A stretch of 64,000 nucleotides of DNA from Glandiceps talaboti (GCF_964340395.1 NC_135559.1:17754550-17818549); one strand, 5' to 3'; shown: positions 39,405 to 54,660, numbered from the stretch's first letter. Made by a program: numbers and translations. The notes: generated from the sequence alone by a model not told the origin.

Positions 39405-39622
39405 ATATAATACATTTAATACATTCTAGAGTTGTACTAAATACATTCTAGTATCGGGCGATGGTCTGTGGAACTTGCATTTAATACATTTAATACCGGA
39501 CCATCTCCCGATACTAGAATGTATTTTGTGCAACTTTAGAATGTAGTAAATGTATTAAATGCAAGCTCCCCAGACCATCGCCCAATATTAGAATGTATTT
39601 CGTATAACTCTAGAATGTAAAA
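39405..39622. repeat. Inverted repeat at the broken end of the zinc-finger array
   Basis: Arm blocks ACATTCTAGTATCGGGCGAT and GAACTTGCATTTAATACATT recur in reverse complement (CCCGATACTAGAATGT, AATGTATTAAATGCAAG), with further partial copies. Zinc-finger homology stops at 39622/39623, exactly where this structure begins. Confidence 0.7.
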
Positions 39623-39847
39623 CATGTGTACCTTCAGATCTGAAGTCCTAGTAAATCCTTTACCACATTCTTTACACACATGTGGTCTTTCATTTGTGTG
39701 GATCCTCATGTGCGCCTTCAGATATGAAGTCCTAGTAAATCCTTTACCACATTCTTTACACACATATGGTCTTTCATTTGTGTGGATCATCATGTGTGCC
39801 TTCAGATTAATATTTTCATTAAACCTTTTACCACATTCTTTACACAC
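39623..39847 (-). pseudogene. Three C2H2 fingers beyond a nonsense codon
   Basis: In frame with the gene at 39848-41950 but after its TAA. Fingers contain [26 protein letters not shown] and [10 protein letters not shown]. The last lacks its second histidine because the array is cut at 39622. They copy fingers 5-7 of the main array, with GKRF in place of GKGF in the first. Confidence 0.8.
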
Positions 39848-41950
39848 TTATGGTCTTTTATTTATGTGGATCCTCATGTGTGTCTTGAAATTACCATTTT
39901 GATTAAACCCTTTACCACATTCTTTACACACATATGGTCTTTCATTTGTATGGATCCTCATGTGTACCTTCAGATCTGAAGTCGTAGTAAATCCTTTACC
40001 ACATTCTTTACACACATATGGTCTTTCATTTGTGTGTATCCTCATGTGTACCTTCAGATCTGAAGTCCTAGTAAATCCTTTACCACATTCTTTACACACA
40101 TATGGTCTTTCATTTGTGTGTATCCTCATGTGTACCTTCAGATCTGAAGTCCTAGTAAATCCTTTACCACATTCTTTACACACACATGGTCTCTCATTTG
40201 TGTGTATCCTCATGTGTACCTTCAGATCTGAAGTCCTAGTAAATCCTTTACCACATTCTTTACACACATAGGGTCTTTCATTTGTGTGTATCCTCATGTG
40301 TACCTTCTGATCTGAATTCCTAGTAAATCCTTTACCACATTCTTTACACACACATGGTCTCTCATTTGTGTGTCTCCTCATGTGTACCTTCAGATCTGAA
40401 GTCCTAGTAAATCCTTTACCACATTCTTTACACACATATGGTCTCTCATTTGTGTGTATCCTCATGTGTACCTTCAGATCTGAAGTCCTAGTAAATCCTT
40501 TACCACATTCTTTACACACATGTGGTCTTTCATTTGTGTGGATCCTCATGTGCGCCTTCAGATATGAAGTCCTAGTAAATCCTTTACCACATTCTTTACA
40601 CACATATGGTCTTTCATTTGTGTGGATCATCATGTGTGCCTTCAGATTAATATTTTCATTAAACCCTTTACCACATTCTTTACATACATATGGTCTTGTG
40701 TGGATCCTCATGTGTGTCTTCAGATTACCATTTTGATTAAACCCTTTACCACATTCTTTACAAACATATGGCCTTTCATTTGTGTGTATCCTCATGTGTG
40801 TCTTCAGATTAATATTTTCATTAAACCCTTTACCACATTCTTTACATACATATGGTCTTGTGTGGATCCTCATGTGTGTCTTCAGATTACTATTTTGATT
40901 AAACCCTTTACCACATTCTTTACAAACATATGGCCTTCCATTTGTGTGTATCCTCATGTGTGTCTTCAGATGTGAAGGCTTAGTAAACCCTTTACCACAC
41001 TCTTTACATGCAATCAGTCTATTCTTAATTGGGCTTACCATATATACACTCACATGACTTTTACCATCAACATTTGTACCATGTATGTTAATTTTGATTT
41101 TGGACTGATAAACACATGAGGTAGTCTCTGTGTGGGCTTTCCCCAAGTGACTCTGACAAACAGTTTCATCACACTCTGTTTGAATTCTTGAATAGCTTAC
41201 ATCTGTTCTTTGTAAAATAAGTTTCTGGTTTACATTCTTATCATGTTCATCTTCTGGTATTTGACCACAAGTAAAATCTACTTGCTCTATCTTAATAGGG
41301 AAGGGATTCTCAGGTCCATTCATACAATTTTCTTGTCCTAGTGTGGACAAGTTGTTCTCTGCATCTACTCCTCCAGATAGTTGTTCAACAGCCTTGACAT
41401 TGATAGTTTGGTCAGGACAGTGTACTCCATTATTTTTTAATTCTTCACTTGTTACTTTCCAGTAACTATAAGCAGTGTCACTAACATGTTCCTCATCTTC
41501 TATCTTTACTTGTATATCCTCCTTCACTTTGTCATTGGACGAGATATTTCTTGTATCCAGCTCTAATATGGTGTCAGTGCTGACTGGGCCAAGTTCATTT
41601 GAATGATAATGCATATTTATCAAATCACATCTACTGGCATCACATTGACTTCTATTGTTTACGTAGTCTTCATGTTGTACTGTTATCCTCTCTTTCCCTT
41701 GTGTCTGCTCTTCATCTTTGATTGAGATAGGTTCACTAGGAGAGTAGGGGGCATCTACATCACACAGGATACTGTTTTCTTGATGACTGTGAAGAGGGTT
41801 GTTTGTATATTGTTCTTCATATTTGACTGAGATAGGTTCACTAGGACAGTAAGAGGAATCTATCACATTACACATGATAAAATTTTCTTGATGACTGTGA
41901 AGTGGATCATAGTTTGTAGAATCTTCTTCCTTGATTATAATTTTGTCCAT
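39848..41950 (-). CDS. C2H2 zinc-finger protein, about 14 tandem fingers, 700 residues
   Basis: Single coding exon from the ATG at 41950 to a TAA at 39848-39850. Residues 1 to about 310 are acidic and hydrophilic, with an internal duplication (PLHSHQEN, then PSEPISVK/PSEPISIK) and several psi-K-x-E motifs (IKEE, VKYE, IKDE, VKIE, IKIE) typical of SUMO attachment. Residues from about 315 are 14 fingers of the C-x2-C-x12-H-x3-H type with TGEKP-like linkers written TNERP or shortened to T-RP. Many fingers are near identical, with recognition positions -1, 2, 3, 6 reading R, S, D, V. Such proteins are nuclear DNA-binding regulators; the target is unknown. The stop replaces a Tyr codon of the linker and cuts off three more fingers. 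A splice acceptor (TTCTAAG) two bases before the ATG suggests a 5' non-coding exon. Confidence 0.9.
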   Translation of the reverse strand: MDKIIIKEEDSTNYDPLHSHQENFIMCNVIDSSYCPSEPISVKYEEQYTNNPLHSHQENSILCDVDAPYSPSEPISIKDEEQTQGKERITVQHEDYVNNRSQCDASRCDLINMHYHSNELGPVSTDTILELDTRNISSNDKVKEDIQVKIEDEEHVSDTAYSYWKVTSEELKNNGVHCPDQTINVKAVEQLSGGVDAENNLSTLGQENCMNGPENPFPIKIEQVDFTCGQIPEDEHDKNVNQKLILQRTDVSYSRIQTECDETVCQSHLGKAHTETTSCVYQSKIKINIHGTNVDGKSHVSVYMVSPIKNRLIACKECGKGFTKPSHLKTHMRIHTNGRPYVCKECGKGFNQNSNLKTHMRIHTRPYVCKECGKGFNENINLKTHMRIHTNERPYVCKECGKGFNQNGNLKTHMRIHTRPYVCKECGKGFNENINLKAHMMIHTNERPYVCKECGKGFTRTSYLKAHMRIHTNERPHVCKECGKGFTRTSDLKVHMRIHTNERPYVCKECGKGFTRTSDLKVHMRRHTNERPCVCKECGKGFTRNSDQKVHMRIHTNERPYVCKECGKGFTRTSDLKVHMRIHTNERPCVCKECGKGFTRTSDLKVHMRIHTNERPYVCKECGKGFTRTSDLKVHMRIHTNERPYVCKECGKGFTTTSDLKVHMRIHTNERPYVCKECGKGFNQNGNFKTHMRIHINKRP

Positions 41951-42716
41951 GCCTTAGAAAAGTAGTATTATCACCAACAGATCAAGTACCTGTTAAAATA
42001 GAAAATACAAGTTTTCAAAATCAATTGTATTGTCTTGAACATATATAATTCACACTTAAGCAGGTAAAAGTATTTCCCACAATGTGTCTCTTTTGAGTGT
42101 AGTGACATGCATCTCCTGTCATGGCTAGACAGGCTATGCTATTGTTTAGTCTGTATTCAGACGCAGATTATATTTTGTCATATTCCTTAAACTTTCTGAA
42201 ATGTTTTATTTAAATACTAGTTCTAGTTGTGTACAAATGCATAACCAATAACATCATGTACAATTTAATTGCCAGTATGTACAATGCATAAAAAGAATGT
42301 GCACTACTCACTGAGGATTCAAACACATAAAATATAATCTAGTATCTGTATTATCTCTTCAAACAACCGCTAGTGGTTAACCAGAGTTAGACGTTCCATA
42401 AACAAGGATGCTTATGAATATTCCTAGAAAGGAAAGTCTGGTGGGTAAGTTAGAACAGTCATCTTGACTTCATGGAATGCCCAATGCACACCACGTTATG
42501 GTTATAATTCTATTAATTTCAGCAACAAAAATATTAAAGATAAATTACAAAAAAAGTCAAGATGACTGTTGACAGTCTGTGTATTGTTGTGATCACAGAA
42601 TTACTTGTCTGTGATGTGAGGTAGACTGCCAGCATATCACAGTACTAGTACTAGTAGTGACGCTAATGATAGACCCTATATGTAGGATCTATGCGCTAAT
42701 TAAATATGTACGTTAA

Positions 42717-44185
42717 ACGGGGAATGCCACTCCAGGAAATAAAATGTTTATCTAAACCATACATGAACTCGAAGTACGGGGACCGAAAAAATTACATGAT
42801 TTTATGTATGTGGCTAGTCGAAGCATAGCAAAATGTAACACTTCATAGCAGAAAGTGGTGGTCGCATGCATGTGTGTTTTGGCTAGGTGTTTGCTAGATC
42901 TAGCACTTACACTAGCACAGATAGGCAATGGTGTTTACAATGTTCATCAGTCATGGAATATCGATTTATACCTTCACTCACAGTCTAGTCAAAGTTGTTA
43001 CTCGAGAAGTCTTCAGATTCATGAGATATAAGTTAATTAAAATTCATCCCCCTCCACCCACAGTCATTAACAACATAGTCAAGTAACCAATAACACAGTC
43101 AACCATAAAGTTAGTGTTTATTGGGGCAGTTATGTAATGTAATTGGCATATTTGTCATCTGAGGATGCTACTTATACACTGTTTACATCACTATAGCAGC
43201 TGGGGTTCATTGATTGGATGAACAACTTTTTGCGCTGATTGGGGGACTTTGACCAGACTGTGGGTTAGACACCACAGTTGGCATCCAGACTAAATGGCCT
43301 ATGTGTTAATACAGTTTCTGTATTTTTTGATACACACTGGTGAGAGCACAGCCAGACAGTGACGAATCAACTCGTCCCAATTTCAACTCGTCCCACTCAA
43401 CTCGGCCCATTTTGAACTCGCTGTAATTTCAACTCACCCTATTTTCAACACGCCCAAACTCCTTACAATATAATTTACCTGAGCATATTTAAGAAAATTG
43501 AAGCTAGTAGTACTCATCAGTTTGGAGGGTCTATGGTATCTCATATTCCACTAATGAAATACCACTTGCACTGTAAACCAGGTATACAGTAGTACTTAGA
43601 CACATCTCAAAAACCCATATGCAGAAGTCGTAAGCGTGTCGGTCACTAATATCATTATCATTTGGGTTGTAAACATTAAGTCCTAATGTGAAAAGTGATA
43701 TTCTATGACTGAGGAAAGTTAATATACATCATTGCCTATTTGTGCTAGTATAAGTGCTAGAGCAAACACTTAGCCAAAACCCATATTTGCTATGCTTTGA
43801 CTGGCCATGTATGTAAAACCATGTAAATTTTGTGGTTGCCATACTTCGAGTTCATGTATTATTTTCATTTGTAAATGATAAACAGTGTTGTTTGGGTGAG
43901 TTGGAAATGGGGCGAGTTGAAAATGGGGCGAGTTGAAATGGGACGAGTTGGAAATGGAGTGAGTTGGAAATGGGATGAGGTGAAAATGGGGCAAGTTGAA
44001 ATGGGACGAGGTGAAAATGGGGCGAGTTCACCTCTGTTCAAATAGCGTTCGATGTGGAATTACAGTGTGCGCATGCGCATGCGCGAAAAACGAGATTTGA
44101 ATTTCACGCGAGATTACACATGATTTTTAAATTTCAATATGGGGTCTCATGATGTATTCAATGGGAGTGGCATCCTTTTTCCCGC
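42717..44185. mobile_element. Foldback-like element of about 1.47 kb with inverted subrepeat arrays
   Basis: The outer ends GGGAATGCCACTCC (42719) and GGGAGTGGCATCC (44164) are inverted. Segment 42756-42940 recurs inverted at 43722-43866. A ragged array of about 17-base units (AACTCGTCCCAATTTC-like) at 43368-43460 recurs inverted at 43892-44032 (GGCGAGTTGAAAATGG units). No transposase frame. It is close upstream of the RAG1-N-like ORF. Confidence 0.7.
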
Positions 44186-44603
44186 TCTTTTGACTAAACT
44201 ACCATATTAGGAAAGGTCACATGGGTGCCCCGGGACGACACTGACGTCATACTTCTTATTTATGAATGAACTGTAATGGCTGGCCTGGATATAGGTTTTA
44301 CACAAGTCGATCTTCAAGTGATCAAATTTTTCACTGTTGTGATGGGACAATTTTTACAATCACTGAATAACTGTCATTTTTTTGGTAGAGTTTTTGAGCC
44401 AATGAAAACAGTTTTTTGTGTTTGTTTATTGAGTTTTGAGTGATTCTGGTACAATCGTAAAGTGGGGCATGACCCGTAGCACTGGGGCATGACCTTTGAA
44501 AAATGATACAAATTAGTAAACTTCAAACCCGTTACGCTAATAAAAAATTGACAACAACGATATCGGCTGAGGTACCACTACTTTTGTTTTTGCTGTCATA
44601 AAA

Positions 44604-44978
44604 ATGTCAACATTGACAGGTCTAGAATATCATCACAGTGCTATTGATTTACATTGCAGGTTTTGTTTTAATAATTTAAATACTAGAGGCTGCCATGAGC
44701 ACAATGTCAATGAATATGTGAATGATATTCGATATGTTTTCAAAATCAATGTTAGTTGCAATGAGAATGGAATACACACACCTAAGTTTTGTGGAAGTTG
44801 CAAAAGAAAACTTTTGCATGGAAAAGAGGCCATATTGCATGGTAAAGTTTACAGGATGAATGAGACTTACAATTGGTCAAAACACAGTCGTAGTGGTGAA
44901 TGTCAAATTTGTGCTGACATGAAAATTCATACAAGCGACCTATCGGTCAGAATAGCTCCACTGTTGTTCTTAATTTAA
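44604..44978 (+). CDS. RAG1 N-terminal-region-like ORF of a transposon
   Basis: 124 codons from an ATG at 44604. Cysteine pairs CRFC (18-21) and FCGSC (63-66), with H94 and CQIC (100-103), plus VFKINV and IHTPKFCGSC, follow the order and spacing of the zinc-binding region near the N-terminus of vertebrate RAG1. No RAG1 catalytic core is present. Established knowledge, recalled: transposons carrying a RAG1-N-like protein without the core have been reported in molluscs. Downstream exons at 46070-46272 and 46545-46850 probably belong to the same element. The last codons lie inside a dispersed repeat (22436-23306), so the ORF is part of mobile DNA rather than a host gene. I cannot tell whether it is expressed. 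Confidence 0.68.
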   Translation: MSTLTGLEYHHSAIDLHCRFCFNNLNTRGCHEHNVNEYVNDIRYVFKINVSCNENGIHTPKFCGSCKRKLLHGKEAILHGKVYRMNETYNWSKHSRSGECQICADMKIHTSDLSVRIAPLLFLI

Positions 44979-45915
44979 TTTTTTATTTTGGTAACATGTA
45001 GAAGTGGTTCAGTTCTTCAGCTCTTCACTATGCAGTTTTGTTTTAGTGATGTAATAAAGTGGTTAGTGGTTTCATATGATGTCTCACTATAAAACACATT
45101 TTACACAGAAAGTTGGTAATGTATTGTACTTTTATACCATAGTCACCATTTTATATAAAAAAATCTACTGTTATGAAAAATTACACAAAATCTCAGAAAA
45201 ATAATGACTGGGAAATGCACACAAGAAAAAGAAAAAAAGAGGATTTTGAGGTTAGCTATAAATAATTCCAGTGTCTTACAGCTTTAACCCTGGAAAATTT
45301 TAATGATGAATGAAATAAACCAGGGATCTAAAATAATTTTGAGGCAATTCGAATTTCAATTTTCTAACAAATTTTATAAACCAAATCAACAACATTCAAC
45401 TTGTACTAGTTGTAGTAGACATAACATCATCTGATAATTTAATTTACGGAGTTTCTTGCGACCGGCGCCTGTCAGCAGACTCGGCCAATTTTTTTTCATT
45501 ATTCCATTGTATTTAAACCTTGTACTTGACATTTCGCAATATTTAAAATACCTCAACATGCCTCACCTCGCCCGTACTCAAAGCAGTCCCGGTATGATCA
45601 CTGACTAGTCGTGCTTGCATACAGAGTAATCTGGGACTCGATTCAGACAATTGTCCTACTATTTGTTTAGAGTCAAGTCAGCAATATAGACTCATGCACC
45701 GCCTGTCGTATGTAAGCAGGGCTAACCACTGGCATGACCAGAGAGAACCTTTTCAGATTTACATGTAAAACGGGGCAAGATACAAAAAACATAATGCAAA
45801 GTCTGAAGCCAAATTAAAGTTGTAATTATTTTCATTATTTTTACTTGCCAAATATTTGCATTTTGGAAATGGCAAGACACGTTCATGTCATTTAACTTTA
45901 CATGTAAACTGTCAT
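44935..45915 (+). mobile_element. Non-coding middle part of the RAG1-N-like element
   Basis: Matches 22436-23306 over most of its length. About 90 bases near 45595-45740 are present only here. It probably represents intron or UTR of the element. Confidence 0.65.
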
Positions 45916-46069
45916 ACCACTTTTACTGAGTTGATTGTATACTGAACAGGTCACAGTGCTTCTCTGTATGTACATGTAATATGTGCCCCTAGATGGTTAC
46001 GAAGTAGACATGTGCATGATAAAATAAATACCAGTCGATATTTTAGATATCTTTTTCTTTGTTTCTCAG

Positions 46070-46272
46070 GAAAACATTTTTGTTTGTGGTGCATCATTGA
46101 TAAAGACAAATGTCAAATACCACTATCCTAACGTGGACAACAAACTTGTCGTACTATTGGTGATCTCACAGAGATGAACAGAAGATATGTTGAAGCAGGT
46201 TCAAGGCTGAAAGATGCTCCCAAATTCTTAAATTGTATCTATTCTCCCATGGTATCCATTCCAATAAGTCAG
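46070..46272 (+). pseudogene. Transposon protein exon with CxxC knuckle, one in-frame stop
   Basis: Between TTTCTCAG and an AG/GTGATC donor, phase 1 in and 0 out. It reads KHFCLWCIIDKDKCQIPLS, a TAA stop, then RTIGDLTEMNRRYVEAGSRL and FLNCIYSPMVSIPISQ. This resembles uncharacterised transposon proteins of marine invertebrates with a CLWC motif. The stop indicates decay. Confidence 0.55.
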
Positions 46273-46544
46273 GTGATCATTAACCTTAGATACAATAGTA
46301 AATTAGTATGCTATCTGTGAGCCAAGTTTTATGCCTTCCATTGTGTTGTTCATAAATTGACAGAACTTCTAATTCTCAAAGGTTAAGGTTGTAACACTAT
46401 GAAAGTATTTATTTTTATGTATGACAAGTAGTCATACTACTGTATTATGTATTTTCAATATTATGGCCTCCATAATTAAATGACAAAATACTGATGTGAA
46501 AATACATGCATATAGAGTAACATAAGTGTAATTTGTCTTGGTAG

Positions 46545-46850
46545 GTATGCCCGCTAGTGTTACATGATGTCAGTCTTGGCATCTTTTTGAAGCTGTTTAA
46601 CATGGAGAATTACTGCATACCATTGGACGTTCAAATGTATACATGTATGGAGTTACACAAGAGGGATCCAAATGGTAGCGATAACTCAGTCAACTATGGG
46701 AGTACCAGCAGACTTTGCTACGTACATGTATCTTACCATAGCAACCAACATCACAGCTCTCAAAGATGACCTGACAAGTATTAGTGATGAGATGAAAGAT
46801 ATTGAGAGTAATTTAGATTATTTCTACTCTGTTAATAGATGACAGCAGTG
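46545..46850 (+). pseudogene. Next transposon protein exon, frame broken
   Basis: Starts phase 0 after TTGGTAG, matching the previous exon: VCPLVLHDVSLGIFLKLFN, then NYCIPLD. From about 46690 the sense frame changes to one reading ATYMYLTIATNITALKDD and a coiled-coil-like stretch ending in TGA at 46842-46844. A frameshift is needed to connect them. Confidence 0.5.
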
Positions 46851-46899
46851 ACTTGGCTTCAGTTCAGATCCTCGACCAATCTCAGAGCTGTGTGTCTCT

Positions 46900-47690
46900 G
46901 TAGAAATAAAGACACATTGTTCCACTCAGTCCCTCTATCATGGACTGTGTTCTACTCAATATTTGGTCTACAATGTGCTTAAATTCTAGACTACTGGGAT
47001 AGTATCATCAGTTAGTCTTGCGACACAAAGCCATTCTTGTAAACTTTGGGTTGTAGAGAGTATAGTTTGACTCACATTACGCCGCATACGCGTGATTGTT
47101 GACCACACGACGTCAAAATGTCAGTATTGGTCGTCTACTCTACTGTAATAGTGGCAGCCCTTATGAAATTTTTGATACAGTTAAACACGAACTCACTCAA
47201 TAAGTGCGTGGAAATTCTAAGTTTGAACATACCTGTTGACAAAATGCCTTGTTGATCAGCAATCGCTCAAATTTCCTTCGGAAGAGTCGCGTCGCATGCA
47301 GGTCGTGATTGCATGAATGTGAGTGGCACAATGCATAACGCCCCCAAGCGATGACCTTTCACTCGATCTTGGGCCAACGTACCGGTAGGTCATGTACATA
47401 CGAAGCATTAGGAAGAGTACATGTACAAAAACAAACATCAACAGTGACAAACAAGACCAACAATAGTAATATATCACCCTGTCATCATGTTTGCCATATG
47501 CTTGTTAATGTTAGAAATAACAGTCGCCACGAAATAAAATGAATAAAACTTGTAAAAAAAACACATTAAAGTAACCTTCTCATAACGTAAATAGATACTT
47601 TTGTAATAATGTGGTTCTGGAAAAAATACCAAGCTATTGTAAACACTTGAAACATTATTAATTGGGACTCGATAATTAATGCTACACTAT
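46900..47690. other. Intergenic stretch without a recognised gene
   Basis: No conserved domain, RNA gene or repeat partner seen. Confidence 0.45.
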
Positions 47691-47693
47691 ACT

Positions 47694-47880
47694 ATACAGC
47701 ACAGCATAGTATAGTATAGCTGTGCTATGCTATGCTATGCTATACTATACTATGCTGTGCTGTGCTGTGCTGTGCTGTGCTGTGCTGTGCTGTGCTATGC
47801 TATGCTATGCTATGCTATACTATGCTATACTATACTATACTATACTATACTATACTATACTATATGACTATACTATACTA
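47694..47880 (+). repeat. Pentanucleotide array (CTATA/CTATG/CTGTG)
   Basis: Blocks of CTATA, CTATG and TGTGC pentamers with a local palindrome (TATACAGCACAGCATAGTATA region) at the left end. Confidence 0.92.
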
Positions 47881-47889
47881 TAAATGGAC

Positions 47890-48062
47890 AAATTAGGGGT
47901 GGACCATTTGATATCCTGGGGGGGGGGGGCTTGGAAGATTTCGGGGAAAAAAAAGATGCCAAGTGGATTTGCTTGAAAAAAAAAATCCGGATATGAGTGG
48001 GTGATGGAAAAAAAAAGATTGACCACTGCTGCTAGAAAAAAAAATATCTTGACAGGGAAATG
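47890..48062 (-). mobile_element. Family D repeat, inverted and diverged copy
   Basis: Begins AGGGGTGGACCATTTGATAT and carries a G run and a CTTGGAAGATT block, the reverse complement of the right end of 49347-49512. The remainder is diverged and A-rich. Confidence 0.55.
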
Positions 48063-48154
48063 ATGCACAGGTTCGAGAATACTGTTCAACCTGCTCGTAC
48101 CTCTCCAACCAGGACACTTGTCAAATCATGTCAAACAGTTTCAAACACATGTCA

Positions 48155-49115
48155 GGGACCAGTCAGTTTCGTTAGCCTGTGGTACATATATATATTTGTT
48201 CTTGTCTCTGTTTCTTTCATAAATGGTTTTCGATGCTTGACAATATATATCTCAGAGGCTATGAATAACCTAAAAATTGCCTAAATAGAAACAAAAAAGT
48301 ACAGATCTGGCAGGGGGAGACCTCTTGGACTCCATCACCCCAGAGGCCACTCATTCGTTAAACCAACAATAAGATTCACCAAAATTGGTAAAAAAAACTT
48401 GAAAAGCTTCTAGGGGAGACCCCCTAGGACCCCCCCCCATAAGAGGTAGACATGTCCAAGCCTCAAATCAAAGTTCTTCCCTCCACCTCTTACTGCTAAG
48501 AATCCAAGATGCTATGAAACTTTATTTCAAAAATGTTTCAACCATGTGTAGTTGCTTTTTACAATTGTTAGAGCTGTCTTGTAAAGCTTGCAAATTATTG
48601 TCTGAAAGTGTCTGTTAATAGCCTGAAAATTGGCTTTAAGAGTAAAAATCATCCAGAGCTTCTAGGGGGCACCCCCTAGAACCCCCCTCCCCCATAAGAG
48701 GTAGACATGTTCCAGTTTCAAATCAAAGTTCTTTCCTCCACCTCTTACTGTCAAGATGCTATGAAACTTTATTTAAAAAATGTTTCAACCTTATGTAGTT
48801 GCTTTTTACATGTTAGAGCTGTCTTGTAAAGTTTGTAAATTATTGTCTGAATGTGTCTGTGGATGGCCTAAACATTGCCTTTAGAAGTAAAAATCCTCCA
48901 GGGCTTCTAGGGGGACACCCCCTAGAACCCCCCCCCCCCCTATTCACACACACTCACGCAAGAGGTAGACATATCCCAGTCTCAAAAGCTCTTCCCTCTA
49001 CAGCTTACTGTCAGATTCTATGAAACTTTTTTCACGGAGTCAGTGACTTTTTGTTGGCCCAATGGAAAATAACACTGACACCCCCATCCCCCCAAGCTGG
49101 AGAAACTGACCGGTC
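48155..49115. mobile_element. Family C element, copy 2 (about 0.96 kb)
   Basis: Ends GGGACCAGTCAGTTTCGT and GAGAAACTGACCGGTC, as in 27309-28776. The interior has three diverged units of roughly 230-250 bases (CTTCTAGGGGGACACCCCCT cores). Confidence 0.7.
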
Positions 49116-49346
49116 TATCTAAATGTCTGAGCTCACCAATCAAGTTTCCGATTTGTATTTTCATCATACCATGGCATAAAAACTGTCAATGATGTTTATT
49201 TAATTGAAAATCAAACATGTATGAAATATGTAGTTTTCTAAATAAAATCTGTGTGTGATAGAACAGCATCTTTTTACTCTCTGTATTACCCTGTGTGAAA
49301 ACCAAACAGAAAATTGTGGCAACAAATGTAGGTGTTCAACGTTGAC

Positions 49347-49512
49347 ATAAAAAAAATCCGGATATCTCAAAGAAGCAAAGAAAAAAAAAGTTGCCAGCAT
49401 AGGCGAAGGAGAAAAAAAATAATTCTCAGGCAAGCAGGTGGGAAAAAAAATAATGACTCTCCACCAATCTTCCAAGCCTCCCCCCCAGGATATCGAATGG
49501 TCTACCCCTTAA
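49347..49512 (+). mobile_element. Family D repeat, copy 3
   Basis: Nearly collinear with 33327-33495, differing mainly in homopolymer lengths. Confidence 0.75.
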
Positions 49513-49813
49513 GGTAAAATGTTCCTAAGGGACTAATTTCCTTGAAATTAAAGTTCTTCCAAAAACTCTGCTCTATGAAAGCTAGCTCGTGGTCCTTTTG
49601 AAATAATAAACTTTGAAATTTGGAAGTTCGCTACCTTCTTTTCAACCAATATAATCTTAATATAACATGTGGTGATCATATTGGATTCTAGACCGTCTCA
49701 ATTATCATATTGTCTCCTCTAACTAAGTGCAGTGACCAACGACCCCCTGATTTTTCTAACTATTTTAACCAAGGATGGGTTTAAGATTTCTATCACTTGC
49801 GGTGCTTCTTGCA

Positions 49814-53914
<4,101 letters not shown>

Positions 53915-53960
53915 TGCAGACACCCAGGTACTTTAGACTGCAAGTGTTGGCTTGACCCAA

Positions 53961-53967
53961 TTATATA
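53961..53967 (-). promoter_or_regulatory. TATA-box candidate of the ectodysplasin-like gene
   Basis: The antisense strand reads TATATAA about 47 bases before the ATG at 53914. Placement would give a very short 5'UTR. It is a single motif, so only suggestive. Confidence 0.3.
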
Positions 53968-54175
53968 CTGGAGTGTCCGTACAGTTATGGCGAGTTGCCA
54001 AATAAGTTGTTGAGACGAATCAAATAAGTTGTACATAATAAAGGCCCCAATGATGCGCCATATACAGATTTAAATGTCAGTGGTTCAAGGCAGTTGTAGT
54101 ATGAAGGGTTGATTCTCAACAATCGGAGTGGGGTTGAGAGTGTCCTTCAGTAGAATATATTCCTGAGATTTCACA

Positions 54176-54660
<485 letters not shown>

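Noticed and set aside
39624-40975. Sense-strand frames with repeated [20 protein letters not shown]
   Set aside because: They are the complement of the zinc-finger array.
47868-48117. Antisense phenylalanine-rich frames
   Set aside because: They arise from A-rich family D repeat sequence. The same occurs at 33306-33569 and 49200-49475.
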